Below are positions 20,801 to 28,886 of a DNA stretch of 64,000 nucleotides, piece by piece (position 1 is the stretch's first letter; every line of letters begins with the position of its first letter). The notes under the pieces are model-generated. The model made no database searches, was not told where the DNA came from, and worked only from the letters and a program-made list of their open reading frames with translations. A program made the translations under genes and the position numbers. The DNA comes from Sediminibacterium sp. FEMGT703S (lineage in GTDB: Bacteria; Bacteroidota; Bacteroidia; Chitinophagales; Chitinophagaceae): the NCBI GenBank assembly GCA_002786355.1, contig PGCO01000004.1, positions 343,297 to 407,296 on the forward strand, read 5' to 3'.

Positions 20801-21365
20801 CATTCTTAATGAATGGGTTTATGTGTTCCCTCCAGGTGTTTCTTCTGCAAGTCTACCTGATTTTGATATAGCATTAGCACCTGGGTCTTACACTTTCCAT
20901 GTTATGTTAGCATATATTCAGACTAATCCAACAAGGATGATTGATCTTGCAAAATCTGTTGCAAATGCAAGCTATGATCCTGGTACAGGAACCGGTACTG
21001 GCTATACGGCTTTCGGAACCAATAATAATGGTAACGGAACTGGCAATCCTCCAACCATTATAGTTAACGCTAATGGAGGAATCGCTAGCAATTCTATTAC
21101 TGAAGTTCCGATTACAGTGCATCCCAATCCTGCAGTTAGTTATGTCAATTTGAGATATGCTGCAAAAAGAACCGATAATGTAACTATTAATATATATAAC
21201 AACACGGGTGTATTGTTAAAAACACAAAGAGAATTGATTACTTTCTCTGGTTTCCAAACTACCCGTGTAAATGTAAGCAGTCTCTTACCAGGGACTTATA
21301 TTGTACAAGTAATCAATGCGAATGGATCCAAGCGAATTGGTTCTGCTACATTCTTGAAACAATAA
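17823..21365 (+). CDS. PKD-repeat secreted/surface protein with T9SS type A C-terminal sorting domain
   Basis: Signal peptide; repeated PKD motifs (SYSWNFGDNTTSTVATPPAKIYAQSGDYNVTL); C-term ITVHPNPAVSYVNLRY...GTYIVQVINANGSKRIGSATFLKQ. Confidence 0.9.
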   Translation: MNKNFTLKVFLLFVAAVFTGLTLSAQNAVNFTVNNAEQCLPGHSFTFTNSSTGTFASYSWNFGDNTTSTVATPPAKIYAQSGDYNVTLIGTDASGNTSTIVKKVTVHPLPVMNFAVYNGGTVGSTYNFVSQASINAGLISINAWNFGDNTVDTGANVNKVFASAGTYPVKLKGITLAGCVDSVTKNIVVAAAPPSNTNNAVSFTVNDSAQCINVNSYSFTNSSTGNFASYSWNFGDGTSSTLQTPPTKVYAQSGDYNITLVGTDFSGKTYTIVKKVTVNPLPVMNFAVYNGGTAGSTYNFVSQGTINAGLISINAWNFGDNTVDTGANVNKVFASAGTYPVRLKGITLAGCADSVTQNIVVAAGLPIVIPPPPAPPTNSFRASFTINDSLQCITGNSFTFTNTTPIIGGEVYLWELGDNVTTRTTRDANFTYTTPGHYIVKLRVVRNGDTAIITQQVSVYPKPTVNFRILEKQSNGKAYTFIDSSFVSFGNPTYFWDLGDGTTSTMINPTKEYAGAGTNYTIKLVVTNTEGCADSLSKTITTCPKITSTDFTIQSTSVCENGNSFNFTNTSVATTTGGSIVSYRWILGDGSIATTQNIANKTYDSAGDYNVKLIVTNTLGTCTVTDSIAKKITVFPKPKVGYVLYLNTALQNIVAGDTLEICNNGGTPGGGHDFQYISNSTLKRGQMLYNWDFGTTNLTYREGNNTFVNPRIIFQQNGLFPVELKVTSLEGCVDSFTHYVNIIDLGNPNFTVTDGPRQAYQLPLITAQMTTVPPAGNFTYRWTTNASPIGPVTYTNHTTPFVFDRRIAGVTQNVSLTISSRTGCSVTRTRNFSSLVQPMIANLSATFGFFDPTTGRPQYNVTAVGLVNEMDNISLTSTLNMGEGSPIVRNNNSAQTALVPTGITPFTYTSSFPDDTATISFRVINNNGNLDTIRTLRIPVYATPHAKIGINIVPRATPLGSDVYRVSDISTIAFGDLLSFERRFTIQTRNGLNILNEWVYVFPPGVSSASLPDFDIALAPGSYTFHVMLAYIQTNPTRMIDLAKSVANASYDPGTGTGTGYTAFGTNNNGNGTGNPPTIIVNANGGIASNSITEVPITVHPNPAVSYVNLRYAAKRTDNVTINIYNNTGVLLKTQRELITFSGFQTTRVNVSSLLPGTYIVQVINANGSKRIGSATFLKQ
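17911..18910 (+). repeat. Tandem in-frame duplication of a double-PKD module, 516-bp (172-codon) period
   Basis: PLPVMNFAVYNGGTVGSTYNFVSQASINAGLISINAWNFGDNTVDTGANVNKVFASAGTYPVKLKGITLAGC is nearly identical in both copies; ATGAATTTTGCAGT at 18156 and 18672. Confidence 0.85.
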
Positions 21366-21385
21366 TTGAATAGTTGAATAAACTA

Positions 21386-21449
21386 AAAGGTTGCTAGCGA
21401 TAAGTTAGCAACCTTTTTTTATACCCATGATTACCTTAATCATGGGTAT
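21386..21449. terminator. Convergent (bidirectional) terminator region, two adjacent hairpins
   Basis: AAAGGTTGCTA...TAGCAACCTTTTTTT (T-tract on +, TTTT on -) followed by perfect 13-bp stem ATACCCATGATTA-cct-TAATCATGGGTAT. Confidence 0.8.
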
Positions 21450-21461
21450 AATATGTTCTTG

Positions 21462-22199
21462 TTATTTGTATCTAAACGTAAATGTCTTTTGATATTGACC
21501 ATAAATATATTGAGTATCAGGTTTGGAGTCATCCCCTACCTTTTTTATTCGCAATTTGACATAAACAGGTTGATTGTATTGGTTGTAATTATATCTTAAA
21601 CTGTATAGATTTTTATAATCAGAGCTTTGTTCATCAAAAGTTGTATTAAACTCTAGTATATTGTTTCGGTTATTAAAATACCAGTTCATTACTTTAATAT
21701 CTTCTTCTTCGCCAAATACGAACGATACTTTTTCTATACATAAAGCTTCGGCAATATTGAGTTGTTTTAATGGATTCAACATGGAATCTACTTTTGTTAT
21801 CGTTGTATATTTCCCGTATCTGCCCCTATTTCCATAAAGGTTTTCATACAATTCATAGCTAAAATTTGATAAAGGAGTTAGGTGGAATTCTTTAAGGTAA
21901 ATATTCCGGTATCCTGATTGGGGGTCACTTAAATCATTTGTTTGATAAATGCGGTTGAGTATACGTTGAATTTTAGTTCCTGACGTATTAACTTTATCAT
22001 CCACCCATTTAAAATTCAGTTTTTCTTCCGCATTGTTTAAAAACAGTGTACTGTCTCCAACGTACTTATTCAGATTATACAAGAAGAATCTTTTGTCAAT
22101 TGACTGTAGAAACCATACTTTTCTTTTTTCATGATAAGTGTAATTGTAATTGCTCTGTTGATAGGGTTGTGATGACAATCCTTGGTAATCAAAAATTTC
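21462..22199 (-). pseudogene. Interrupted domain D of paralogous family (downstream of in-frame TAG at 22200-22202)
   Basis: Same frame as 22200..23348. Reads ...INEKEQLTK*EIFDYQGLSSQPYQQSNYNYTYHEK...LNKYVGDSTLF..., colinear with intact copies. Confidence 0.8.
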
Positions 22200-23348
22200 C
22201 TATTTTGTAAGCTGTTCTTTTTCGTTTATAGTAACATCTTTATAAACAATTTCTTTAACTCTGTTTCGTTCATCATAAGAAAATAAGACTTGATTGAATA
22301 CCCCATTAATGGTGTCACTGGTGATGCTTTTAATCAATGGCGGCTGAGTTATCTTTTTATATTTGAATGTATAGCTTTGTTGGTAGGTTCTTACTAATGC
22401 ACCTCCCTTATTGAAGACTTGTTCAATTTTTGCTTTCGCGTATATTGGTTGTTTAAATTTGTTGTAAGCATAATTAAACTTTAGATTATACTTATAATGC
22501 GAAGTTATTTCATCGGTTGTTACAAAATAATTGGTGTAATTATTTTGATTAGCGAAATACCAATTAATATCAACTTTTCCATATCGCCCATCAAACTCTG
22601 CTGATATTTTTTCGTTTACTAATACGCTCGCAATATTTAAATTAATGAGTGGATTTAACTCTGAATCATATGCAGAATAGGTATAGTAGCTTGCATCATT
22701 GCTTCTGTTGGCATAGCGATAAGAAGAAGATTCATGGCTGATATTTGATTGCGCTGTCAATGTAAATTCATCCGAATAAATATTAGATGGACTATATGGT
22801 TTGGTGAGATCAACTTCATGATAAATGCGTGTATTGTTTTGGCTTAATTTGCCAATTCTTTTTTGTCCATTTTCTTCTTCCCAATTCCAATCTAGATTTT
22901 TATCCCTATTATAATAGTAGACACCGCTATCTCCAACGCGCTGTTCATTTGCGTATAAAAAATATTGTTGTTCAACCGATTCTAAAAACAATGATTGATT
23001 TTCATCTGAGTCACTAGGTAAATATTGGTAAGTAAAAATGTTTCGCGAAATGGGTTTTGTATCTGTGCCAGTATATTGAAAAGATTGTTTCTTAAATATT
23101 TTTTCAACCAAATTTTTCTTTTTGCCAGATCCGGTGGTGATATTTATTTCTTTATTGATAATTGCAATAACCCTGTTAGCATTATCATATAAGAATGATA
23201 CTTGGTGATACTTGCCTTTCACTGTATCGCTTGTAATACTTTCAATTAATGGGGCTTGCATTAAACCACTATTTTGATTTTGTGCGATTAAGAAGACAGG
23301 GATGATTGCAAAAACAGTTAGTATATATTTCATTGGTTGGGTATTCAT
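22200..23348 (-). CDS. Copy C of paralogous exported family, read through into the N-terminal part of domain D (382 aa fusion)
   Basis: Signal peptide and full domain ending YQQSYTFKYKK, then a second family N-terminus PPLIKSITSDTINGVFNQVLFSYDERNRVKEIV before the stop. Confidence 0.75.
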   Translation of the reverse strand: MNTQPMKYILTVFAIIPVFLIAQNQNSGLMQAPLIESITSDTVKGKYHQVSFLYDNANRVIAIINKEINITTGSGKKKNLVEKIFKKQSFQYTGTDTKPISRNIFTYQYLPSDSDENQSLFLESVEQQYFLYANEQRVGDSGVYYYNRDKNLDWNWEEENGQKRIGKLSQNNTRIYHEVDLTKPYSPSNIYSDEFTLTAQSNISHESSSYRYANRSNDASYYTYSAYDSELNPLINLNIASVLVNEKISAEFDGRYGKVDINWYFANQNNYTNYFVTTDEITSHYKYNLKFNYAYNKFKQPIYAKAKIEQVFNKGGALVRTYQQSYTFKYKKITQPPLIKSITSDTINGVFNQVLFSYDERNRVKEIVYKDVTINEKEQLTK

Positions 23349-23371
23349 TTCTTAAAATTATTCTAAAATCA

Positions 23372-23424
23372 TGCCAAGATAACTTTGCATTCGTGCCAAG
23401 ATAACTTCGCACTCGTGCCAAGAT
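23372..23424. repeat. Direct repeats, 22-bp period (TGCCAAGATAACTTYGCAYTCG), 2 full + 1 partial copy
   Basis: Units start at 23372, 23394 and 23416 (third truncated). Confidence 0.8.
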
Positions 23425-23493
23425 TGGCGGTCTGCGACCGCCTTCTTCCCGTATTGAACTTACTCAAAGCCCCACGGCAACCTTTGGTTGCCT

Positions 23494-23577
23494 GGTCTTT
23501 TTATTTTCATCAACTTACGAACGCAAGCGCTCGACGTTGCCTCAAATAAAAAGACCGCAGCTTTCGCTGCGGGTCTT
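23494..23577 (-). terminator. Probable tRNA-Arg terminator and nested inverted repeats
   Basis: Minus strand AAAGACCCGCAGCGAAAGCTGCGGTCTTTTT immediately downstream of tRNA; plus GGTCTTTTTATTT (23494) / AAATAAAAAGACC (23544) 13-bp inverted repeat. Confidence 0.7.
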
Positions 23578-23579
23578 TG

Positions 23580-23651
23580 TGGTCTCGCCAAGAATCGAAC
23601 TTGGATCTAGAGTTTAGGAAACTCCTATTCTATCCATTGAACTACGAGACC
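23580..23651 (-). tRNA. tRNA-Arg(CCT)
   Basis: Minus strand GGTCTCG TA GTTC AATGGATA GAAT A GGAGT TTCCTAA ACTCT AGATC CAAGT TCGATTC TTGGC GAGACC A; cloverleaf pairs, anticodon CCT, CCA not encoded. Confidence 0.93.
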
Positions 23652-23705
23652 ATGATTCAGGCATCCCAATACTTGAGTGTAGAATCGGCGCAAAAGTAAT
23701 AGAAA

Positions 23706-25286
23706 TTATTTTACTCCCGGTTGCTTTAACTGCCAACCTGTTTTCTTTTTTTCTGCATCTACCATTTCCTTTACGTCAGCTAATAATTTCTTAGCATCAT
23801 AAACTATTCCGTCTTTTATAGTGTAGGTTACTCCGCCTTTGCGAATGATTTCATTTTGATCATTTAATTCAATTGCTCCTGTACCATAGAAGTATTGTAA
23901 ATTCTTTAATGGGTTACCATCTACCACACATAAATCGGCCAGCTTGCCTGGTTCAATCGTGCCCAATTCTTTGTCTACTCCTAATGCTTGTGATGCGTGC
24001 ATCGTAGCAGCGCGTATCACTTCTAGCGGCTGAAATCCCGCTTCGCGCAACAATTCTAATTCTCTTACAAACCCAAATCCATACAATTGATAAATAAACC
24101 CATTGTCCGATCCTGCTGTAACTCTTCCTCCTCTGTTTTTATATTCATTAATGAATGTCATCCACAATTTGTAATTATTTTTCCATTCAATTTCTTGTTC
24201 GGTTCCCCAGCTATGCCAATATGAACCGTGAGATACTCTGCTTGGTTCGTAGAATTTCCATAGAGAGGGGAGTGTGTAATCTTCATGCCATTCTGCTCTG
24301 CGTGCACGCATCAAATCTCTATTGGCTTCATAAATATTCATCGTGGGATCTAATGTGAAATCTGCAGCAATTAAATCATTCATCACTTTATTCCATTTCT
24401 CGCTATAGGGCGCTGCTGCCTGCTTCCATAATTTTCCAGCTTCTTCAAAACGATGTTGTTCATTGTTGTAATTATAATCTGCAGGATAGTTTTGAAGGGT
24501 TCCATTTTCTAACATTGCTTCTGGTAATCCATACCAATGTTCCATACTGGTCATTCCTGCTTTAGCTGACTGTACTACATTCCATCTGGCTACATCTAAT
24601 TGTGCATGATGTGCTGTGCTTCGCAATCCTAATTTTTTATTCTCTCGAATAGCCGCATCCATTACTTCGGGTGATGCTCCAAAAAATTTAATGCCATCTG
24701 CTCCTTTTGTGGCATTTTCATTGACCCATGCTCTTGCTTGTTCTGCATTGATGATAGGTGTTTTGCTGCCTTGTCCAAATGCAGTATATGCATAAATACG
24801 TGGTGCAGTAATGGTATTGGCTGCACTTTTCTTTTTATGGTCTAATACCCATTCTAATCCATTACCTGCAGATGGGTCACGTATCGTAGTAATTCCATGG
24901 GCCATCCATAATTTAAACACATATTCTGCTGGTGTCCCTTGTGCTTTGCCTCCAATATGTCCATGCATATCTATTAAGCCTGGCAATACATATTTTCCAT
25001 TACAATCAATTTCTTTTCCGCCCGCTTTTAATGCTGGCCTCGACTTAGGGTCAATGGGCATTCCAGGGTTGCCTACATTGGCAATGCGTACAATTTTATT
25101 GTTTTCAATAATGATATCTACTGGTCCATAAGCAGGAGAGCCAGTTCCGTTAATGACCATTGCCCCTCTTAAAATTAATTGCGAGTAAGGGCCTTGGCCT
25201 TCCTTAACCAAAGGGGATGGGGTTATCTGTGCATTTGTTGCAATCAACATAAAAAGTCCTAAAATGGCAAGCAGCATTTTTTGCAT
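23706..25286 (-). CDS. Exported amidohydrolase-family protein (imidazolonepropionase-like)
   Basis: YVLPGLIDMHGHIGG, TAGSDNGF, LGTIEPGKLADLCVVDGNPL; signal peptide. Confidence 0.88.
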   Translation of the reverse strand: MQKMLLAILGLFMLIATNAQITPSPLVKEGQGPYSQLILRGAMVINGTGSPAYGPVDIIIENNKIVRIANVGNPGMPIDPKSRPALKAGGKEIDCNGKYVLPGLIDMHGHIGGKAQGTPAEYVFKLWMAHGITTIRDPSAGNGLEWVLDHKKKSAANTITAPRIYAYTAFGQGSKTPIINAEQARAWVNENATKGADGIKFFGASPEVMDAAIRENKKLGLRSTAHHAQLDVARWNVVQSAKAGMTSMEHWYGLPEAMLENGTLQNYPADYNYNNEQHRFEEAGKLWKQAAAPYSEKWNKVMNDLIAADFTLDPTMNIYEANRDLMRARRAEWHEDYTLPSLWKFYEPSRVSHGSYWHSWGTEQEIEWKNNYKLWMTFINEYKNRGGRVTAGSDNGFIYQLYGFGFVRELELLREAGFQPLEVIRAATMHASQALGVDKELGTIEPGKLADLCVVDGNPLKNLQYFYGTGAIELNDQNEIIRKGGVTYTIKDGIVYDAKKLLADVKEMVDAEKKKTGWQLKQPGVK

Positions 25287-25382
25287 AAAAAGATTTTGAT
25301 GAAGTTAAGGTGCAAAAGCCAATTGCTAATCACTCTTGCCCAATGGTTGATAAGACCTATCTTTGCCCCCCAAATTAACATC

Positions 25383-26033
25383 ATGAAGTTTTATAATACC
25401 ATTATTAAGTTCCGTTTTTGGTTAAGCCTTTTGGCAATTGCTGCTGCAGTTGCAGTTAATTTATCTAGTGGTTTCTGGCCTGCTTTTATCCTTTATTTTA
25501 TTGGTGTCATTGGGATTGCCAGTCATTTTTTTATTGGCCCGCTTCGATTGATTCAAGAACCAATGGAAAGGGGAGATATGGAAGAAGTGGAGCGAATCCT
25601 CAACACAGTATGGTACCCCAATTTATTGTACAAGCCTGTACGTTCAACTTATTATACCATTAAAGGCAATATGGCCATGATGAAGCAAGATTTTGACAGT
25701 GCTGAAAAGCATTTGAAAAAGAGTTCTGAGCTAGGTTCGCCAATGCCTGAAGCAGAAGGAGCTAACAAGCTTCAATTAGGAATGATGAGCATGCAGCGTG
25801 GAGATCTTAAACAAGGTGAAAGCTATATCAGGGCTGCTATTAGAGCCGGTATTGCAGACAAAGAAAGCGAGGCGGTTGCTTATATTAGCATGTGTCAAAT
25901 CTTTATGAACAAAAGAGAGTTCAGGGCTGCTAAAGATTATTTTAGAAGAGCAAAAGCTTGTAAGCCAACTACTAAACAAGTGGTTGATCAAATTAAAGAA
26001 GTAGAGAAATATATTTCTCGCATGCCAGGATAA
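25383..26033 (+). CDS. Tetratricopeptide-repeat membrane protein
   Basis: Two N-terminal TM segments then TPR-like helices; start trimmed to ATG at 25383. Confidence 0.7.
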   Translation: MKFYNTIIKFRFWLSLLAIAAAVAVNLSSGFWPAFILYFIGVIGIASHFFIGPLRLIQEPMERGDMEEVERILNTVWYPNLLYKPVRSTYYTIKGNMAMMKQDFDSAEKHLKKSSELGSPMPEAEGANKLQLGMMSMQRGDLKQGESYIRAAIRAGIADKESEAVAYISMCQIFMNKREFRAAKDYFRRAKACKPTTKQVVDQIKEVEKYISRMPG

Positions 26034-26035
26034 TC

Positions 26036-26509
26036 ATGCTTCAAATTAAACATATTATATCGGAGAGTGCCGAGCTGGAAACAGCCCGGCATTTGTTTAA
26101 GGAGTATTCCGATGAATTGGCGGTAGACCTTTGTTTTCAAAGCTTTGACGCTGAATTAAAAGACCCTTTAAAAAAATATGGTCTACCTCACGGTAGTCTT
26201 TTATTGGCTTATTACAATGGTGTTGCTGTTGGCTGTGTAGCATTGCAACAATTACCTGAAGAACGTGTTTGCGAAATGAAAAGATTGTATGTGCAGCCAG
26301 CGTTTCGGAAGTATAAAATAGGGGACGCTCTAGTTGATGCAATTTTAAAAGAAGCAAAAAGATTAGGCTATTCTAAAATGAAATTGGATACGCTTGAACG
26401 ATTACAAGCCGCCATACATGTATACCTGAAATATGGTTTTGAAATTACAACCGCTTATTACCACAATCCCTTGCCAGAAGTGGTTTATATGGAAAAAATC
26501 TTAAGCTAA
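26036..26509 (+). CDS. GNAT-family N-acetyltransferase
   Basis: CEMKRLYVQPAFRKYKIGDALVDAILKEAKRLGYSKMKLDT, YLKYGFE. Confidence 0.88.
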   Translation: MLQIKHIISESAELETARHLFKEYSDELAVDLCFQSFDAELKDPLKKYGLPHGSLLLAYYNGVAVGCVALQQLPEERVCEMKRLYVQPAFRKYKIGDALVDAILKEAKRLGYSKMKLDTLERLQAAIHVYLKYGFEITTAYYHNPLPEVVYMEKILS

Positions 26510-27073
26510 TTTTTTTAAAAGGTCTTCTATCACAACAGGAAAATGCACATGCTCTAACGCATGTATTTTAGCAGCTAAACTAGAAGGGGTATCTGTAGAA
26601 TCTATGTTGCATTTGGCTTGAAAAATAATATCGCCTTCGTCGTAATGTGCATCCACGTAATGTATGGTGATTCCACTTTCTTTTTCTCCTGCCGCAATCA
26701 CCGCTTCGTGCACAAAATTCCCATACATTCCTTTTCCACCATATTTAGGCAATAGCGCAGGATGAATATTGATTATGCGATTTGGAAAAGCTTCAATTAA
26801 TGTTTCAGGAATCTTCCATAGAAAACCTGCAAGAACGATAAAATCGATTCCTCTTGATTTTATTTCATTCACAAAATCGGCGGTCTCATAAAACCTGCTT
26901 CTATTAATGATGAGGGTGTCTATATTAGCGGCGGCTGCAATCCCCAAAACCCCTGCCTCTTTTTTATTTGAAACAATTAGGTTGATTATAACTGTCGTAT
27001 TACCGGCAAAATGTTCAATTATTTTGGCTGCATTAGACCCTGCTCCCGATGCAAATATGGCCAGTTTTAACAT
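26501..27073 (-). CDS. purN: Phosphoribosylglycinamide formyltransferase
   Basis: LAIFASGAGSNAAKIIEHF, AGFLWKIPETLIEAFPNRIINIHPALLPKYGGKGMYG. Confidence 0.93.
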   Translation of the reverse strand: MLKLAIFASGAGSNAAKIIEHFAGNTTVIINLIVSNKKEAGVLGIAAAANIDTLIINRSRFYETADFVNEIKSRGIDFIVLAGFLWKIPETLIEAFPNRIINIHPALLPKYGGKGMYGNFVHEAVIAAGEKESGITIHYVDAHYDEGDIIFQAKCNIDSTDTPSSLAAKIHALEHVHFPVVIEDLLKKLA

Positions 27074-27076
27074 GTA

Positions 27077-27358
27077 CTATTTCTTTTTGGTCATTTTGTC
27101 CTTAATTCTACCCAAGTAACGCTTGAAAAAACTGAATTGACCAAAAGGCACACTGACCAATAAAACACAGAAGGGCCAAAGGATGGTCACTACTACAACA
27201 TAAATGATAAAATAAATAATCCCGCGCTCTAAATTGGTAAAAGAAAGTAATTGTCTTCCCAAGTATCCACATAAACTACCTCCCAAGGCAAATGTGGTAA
27301 AGATGAGGGTAAACTGAAGCCAGCTTACCTGCCATTTATTTTTTAAACGATGCAGCAT
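27077..27358 (-). CDS. Small conserved membrane protein
   Basis: Two TM helices, basic C-terminus; adjacent to purN. Confidence 0.6.
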   Translation of the reverse strand: MLHRLKNKWQVSWLQFTLIFTTFALGGSLCGYLGRQLLSFTNLERGIIYFIIYVVVVTILWPFCVLLVSVPFGQFSFFKRYLGRIKDKMTKKK

Positions 27359-27465
27359 GGCTGCAAAAGTGCTTTAAAAAAATCAATTCATGACAATCAA
27401 AACGCATTCTTTTGTTAATTCATTAGAGATATATACCACCTATGAATAAAAAAATTTTTTCCCTA

Positions 27466-27498
27466 TTGCGTAATTGTCACAATCGTATCATATTTTTG
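27466..27498 (+). promoter_or_regulatory. Candidate Bacteroidota promoter for the act-cox operon
   Basis: TTG (27466) - 22 nt - TATTTTTG (27491), matching TTG-N~19-23-TAnnTTTG, upstream of actA. Confidence 0.35.
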
Positions 27499-27544
27499 CC
27501 TCCGTTTAAGGATATTTTTCCACACCAGAACCATCGTTGTGCAT

Positions 27545-28801
27545 ATGATATTGTCTAGATCCATAGCAAAAGCCAGCATTGCCGCTTTTTTATTTTTTGT
27601 GAGTCTGTGTTTCAGTGTAGCCGCCAATGCCCAGGACGGTAAAGCGCTTTTTAGCGCCAATTGTGCGTCTTGTCATGCTCCACATAAGAAATTGACAGGT
27701 CCTGCACTAGCAGGAGTTGAGTCTCGTTGGTCCAGTAAGGAAAACTTGTACTCTTGGATTAGAAACAGCTCCGCTTACCTAAAAACGGGAGATCCCTATG
27801 CAGTTAACTTGTACAATGAGTACAATAAAATTGCAATGAACTCTTTTCCTAATTTAAAGGATGCGGAGATTGATGCTATTCTTACCTATATCAATAGTGT
27901 GCCTGATCCTTCAAAAGCACCAGCTGCTGGTGAAGGTGCGGGAGCAGCTGCTAATGTTGAAGCAGATAACTCTTTGTTATTTGGTATTTTAACCTTGATT
28001 TTGGCTGTAGTGGCTTTAATCATGTTACAGGTTAACGCTAACCTTAAAAAATTAGCAGACGACAAAACCGGTCAACCTGCGCTTGAGCCAATTCCTTTCT
28101 GGAGAAATAAAGCTTATATAGCAATGGTAACTGTAGTGTTGTTTGTAGTGGGAGGATATTTAACCACTAAGGGCGCAATGGCTTATGGTAGAAGTCAGGA
28201 CTATCAGCCAGAACAACCTATTTACTATTCTCACGCAGTTCATGCTGGAACTAACCAAATTAACTGTCAATATTGTCATACAGGCGCTGCTCAGGGTAAA
28301 CAAGCTACAATCCCTTCAGTAAATGTTTGTATGAACTGCCACCAAGCTATTAACGAGTACAAAGGAGAAAAAATGTACAATGAAGCTGGTGAAGAAGTAG
28401 ACGGTACTGCAGAAATCAAGAAACTATATAAATACGCAGGATTTGAAGAGGGTAAACCTTGGGATCCTAGCAAGGCTAAGCCAATTGAGTGGGTTCGTAT
28501 CCACAACTTACCTGATCACGTTTATTTTAACCATGCTCAGCACGTAAAAGCTGGTCAAGTTGCTTGTCAAACTTGTCATGGTGAAATTCAGAAAATGGGT
28601 GAGGTTAAGCAGTTCAGCGATTTAAGTATGGGTTGGTGTGTTAACTGTCACCGTGAAACAAAGGTTCAGTTTAAAGACAATGGTTTCTACAGCATCTATG
28701 AAAAATACCATGCAGACTTAAAAAGTGGCAAAATCGATAGTACTAAAGGAATCACCGTTGAAAAAATTGGTGGTACTGAGTGTCAGAAATGTCACTACTA
28801 G
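27545..28801 (+). CDS. actA: Alternative complex III subunit ActA, multiheme cytochrome c (six CXXCH motifs)
   Basis: CASCH, CQYCH, CMNCH, CQTCH, CVNCH, CQKCH; followed by the full act operon. Confidence 0.92.
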   Translation: MILSRSIAKASIAAFLFFVSLCFSVAANAQDGKALFSANCASCHAPHKKLTGPALAGVESRWSSKENLYSWIRNSSAYLKTGDPYAVNLYNEYNKIAMNSFPNLKDAEIDAILTYINSVPDPSKAPAAGEGAGAAANVEADNSLLFGILTLILAVVALIMLQVNANLKKLADDKTGQPALEPIPFWRNKAYIAMVTVVLFVVGGYLTTKGAMAYGRSQDYQPEQPIYYSHAVHAGTNQINCQYCHTGAAQGKQATIPSVNVCMNCHQAINEYKGEKMYNEAGEEVDGTAEIKKLYKYAGFEEGKPWDPSKAKPIEWVRIHNLPDHVYFNHAQHVKAGQVACQTCHGEIQKMGEVKQFSDLSMGWCVNCHRETKVQFKDNGFYSIYEKYHADLKSGKIDSTKGITVEKIGGTECQKCHY

Positions 28802-28846
28802 TTCTTAAAAGTTAAAAAGGGTTGTTTTAAATATATCATTCGAACG

Positions 28847-28869
28847 TGGAAACCGTTCATCGGTTTCCA
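28847..28869. promoter_or_regulatory. Intercistronic hairpin actA/actB
   Basis: TGGAAACCG-TTCAT-CGGTTTCCA, 9-bp perfect stem. Confidence 0.6.
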
Positions 28870-28886
28870 ACTGTTAATCAATAATT

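Noticed and set aside
16274-22202. Stop-codon recoding (selenocysteine/pyrrolysine or alternative code) for the two in-frame stops
   Set aside because: Stops are TAA and TAG (not TGA), normal stops are used elsewhere in the window, and one copy also has a deletion; nonsense pseudogenization is simpler.
15692-23348. Toxin/immunity or defence-island interpretation of the paralogous family
   Set aside because: All copies are exported-looking and similar to each other; no toxin, nuclease or immunity motifs visible.
23372-23577. CRISPR array
   Set aside because: Units are contiguous 22-bp direct repeats without spacers and no cas genes are present.
28291-28506. Antisense ORF inside actA
   Set aside because: Overlaps heme-motif coding sequence; no support.
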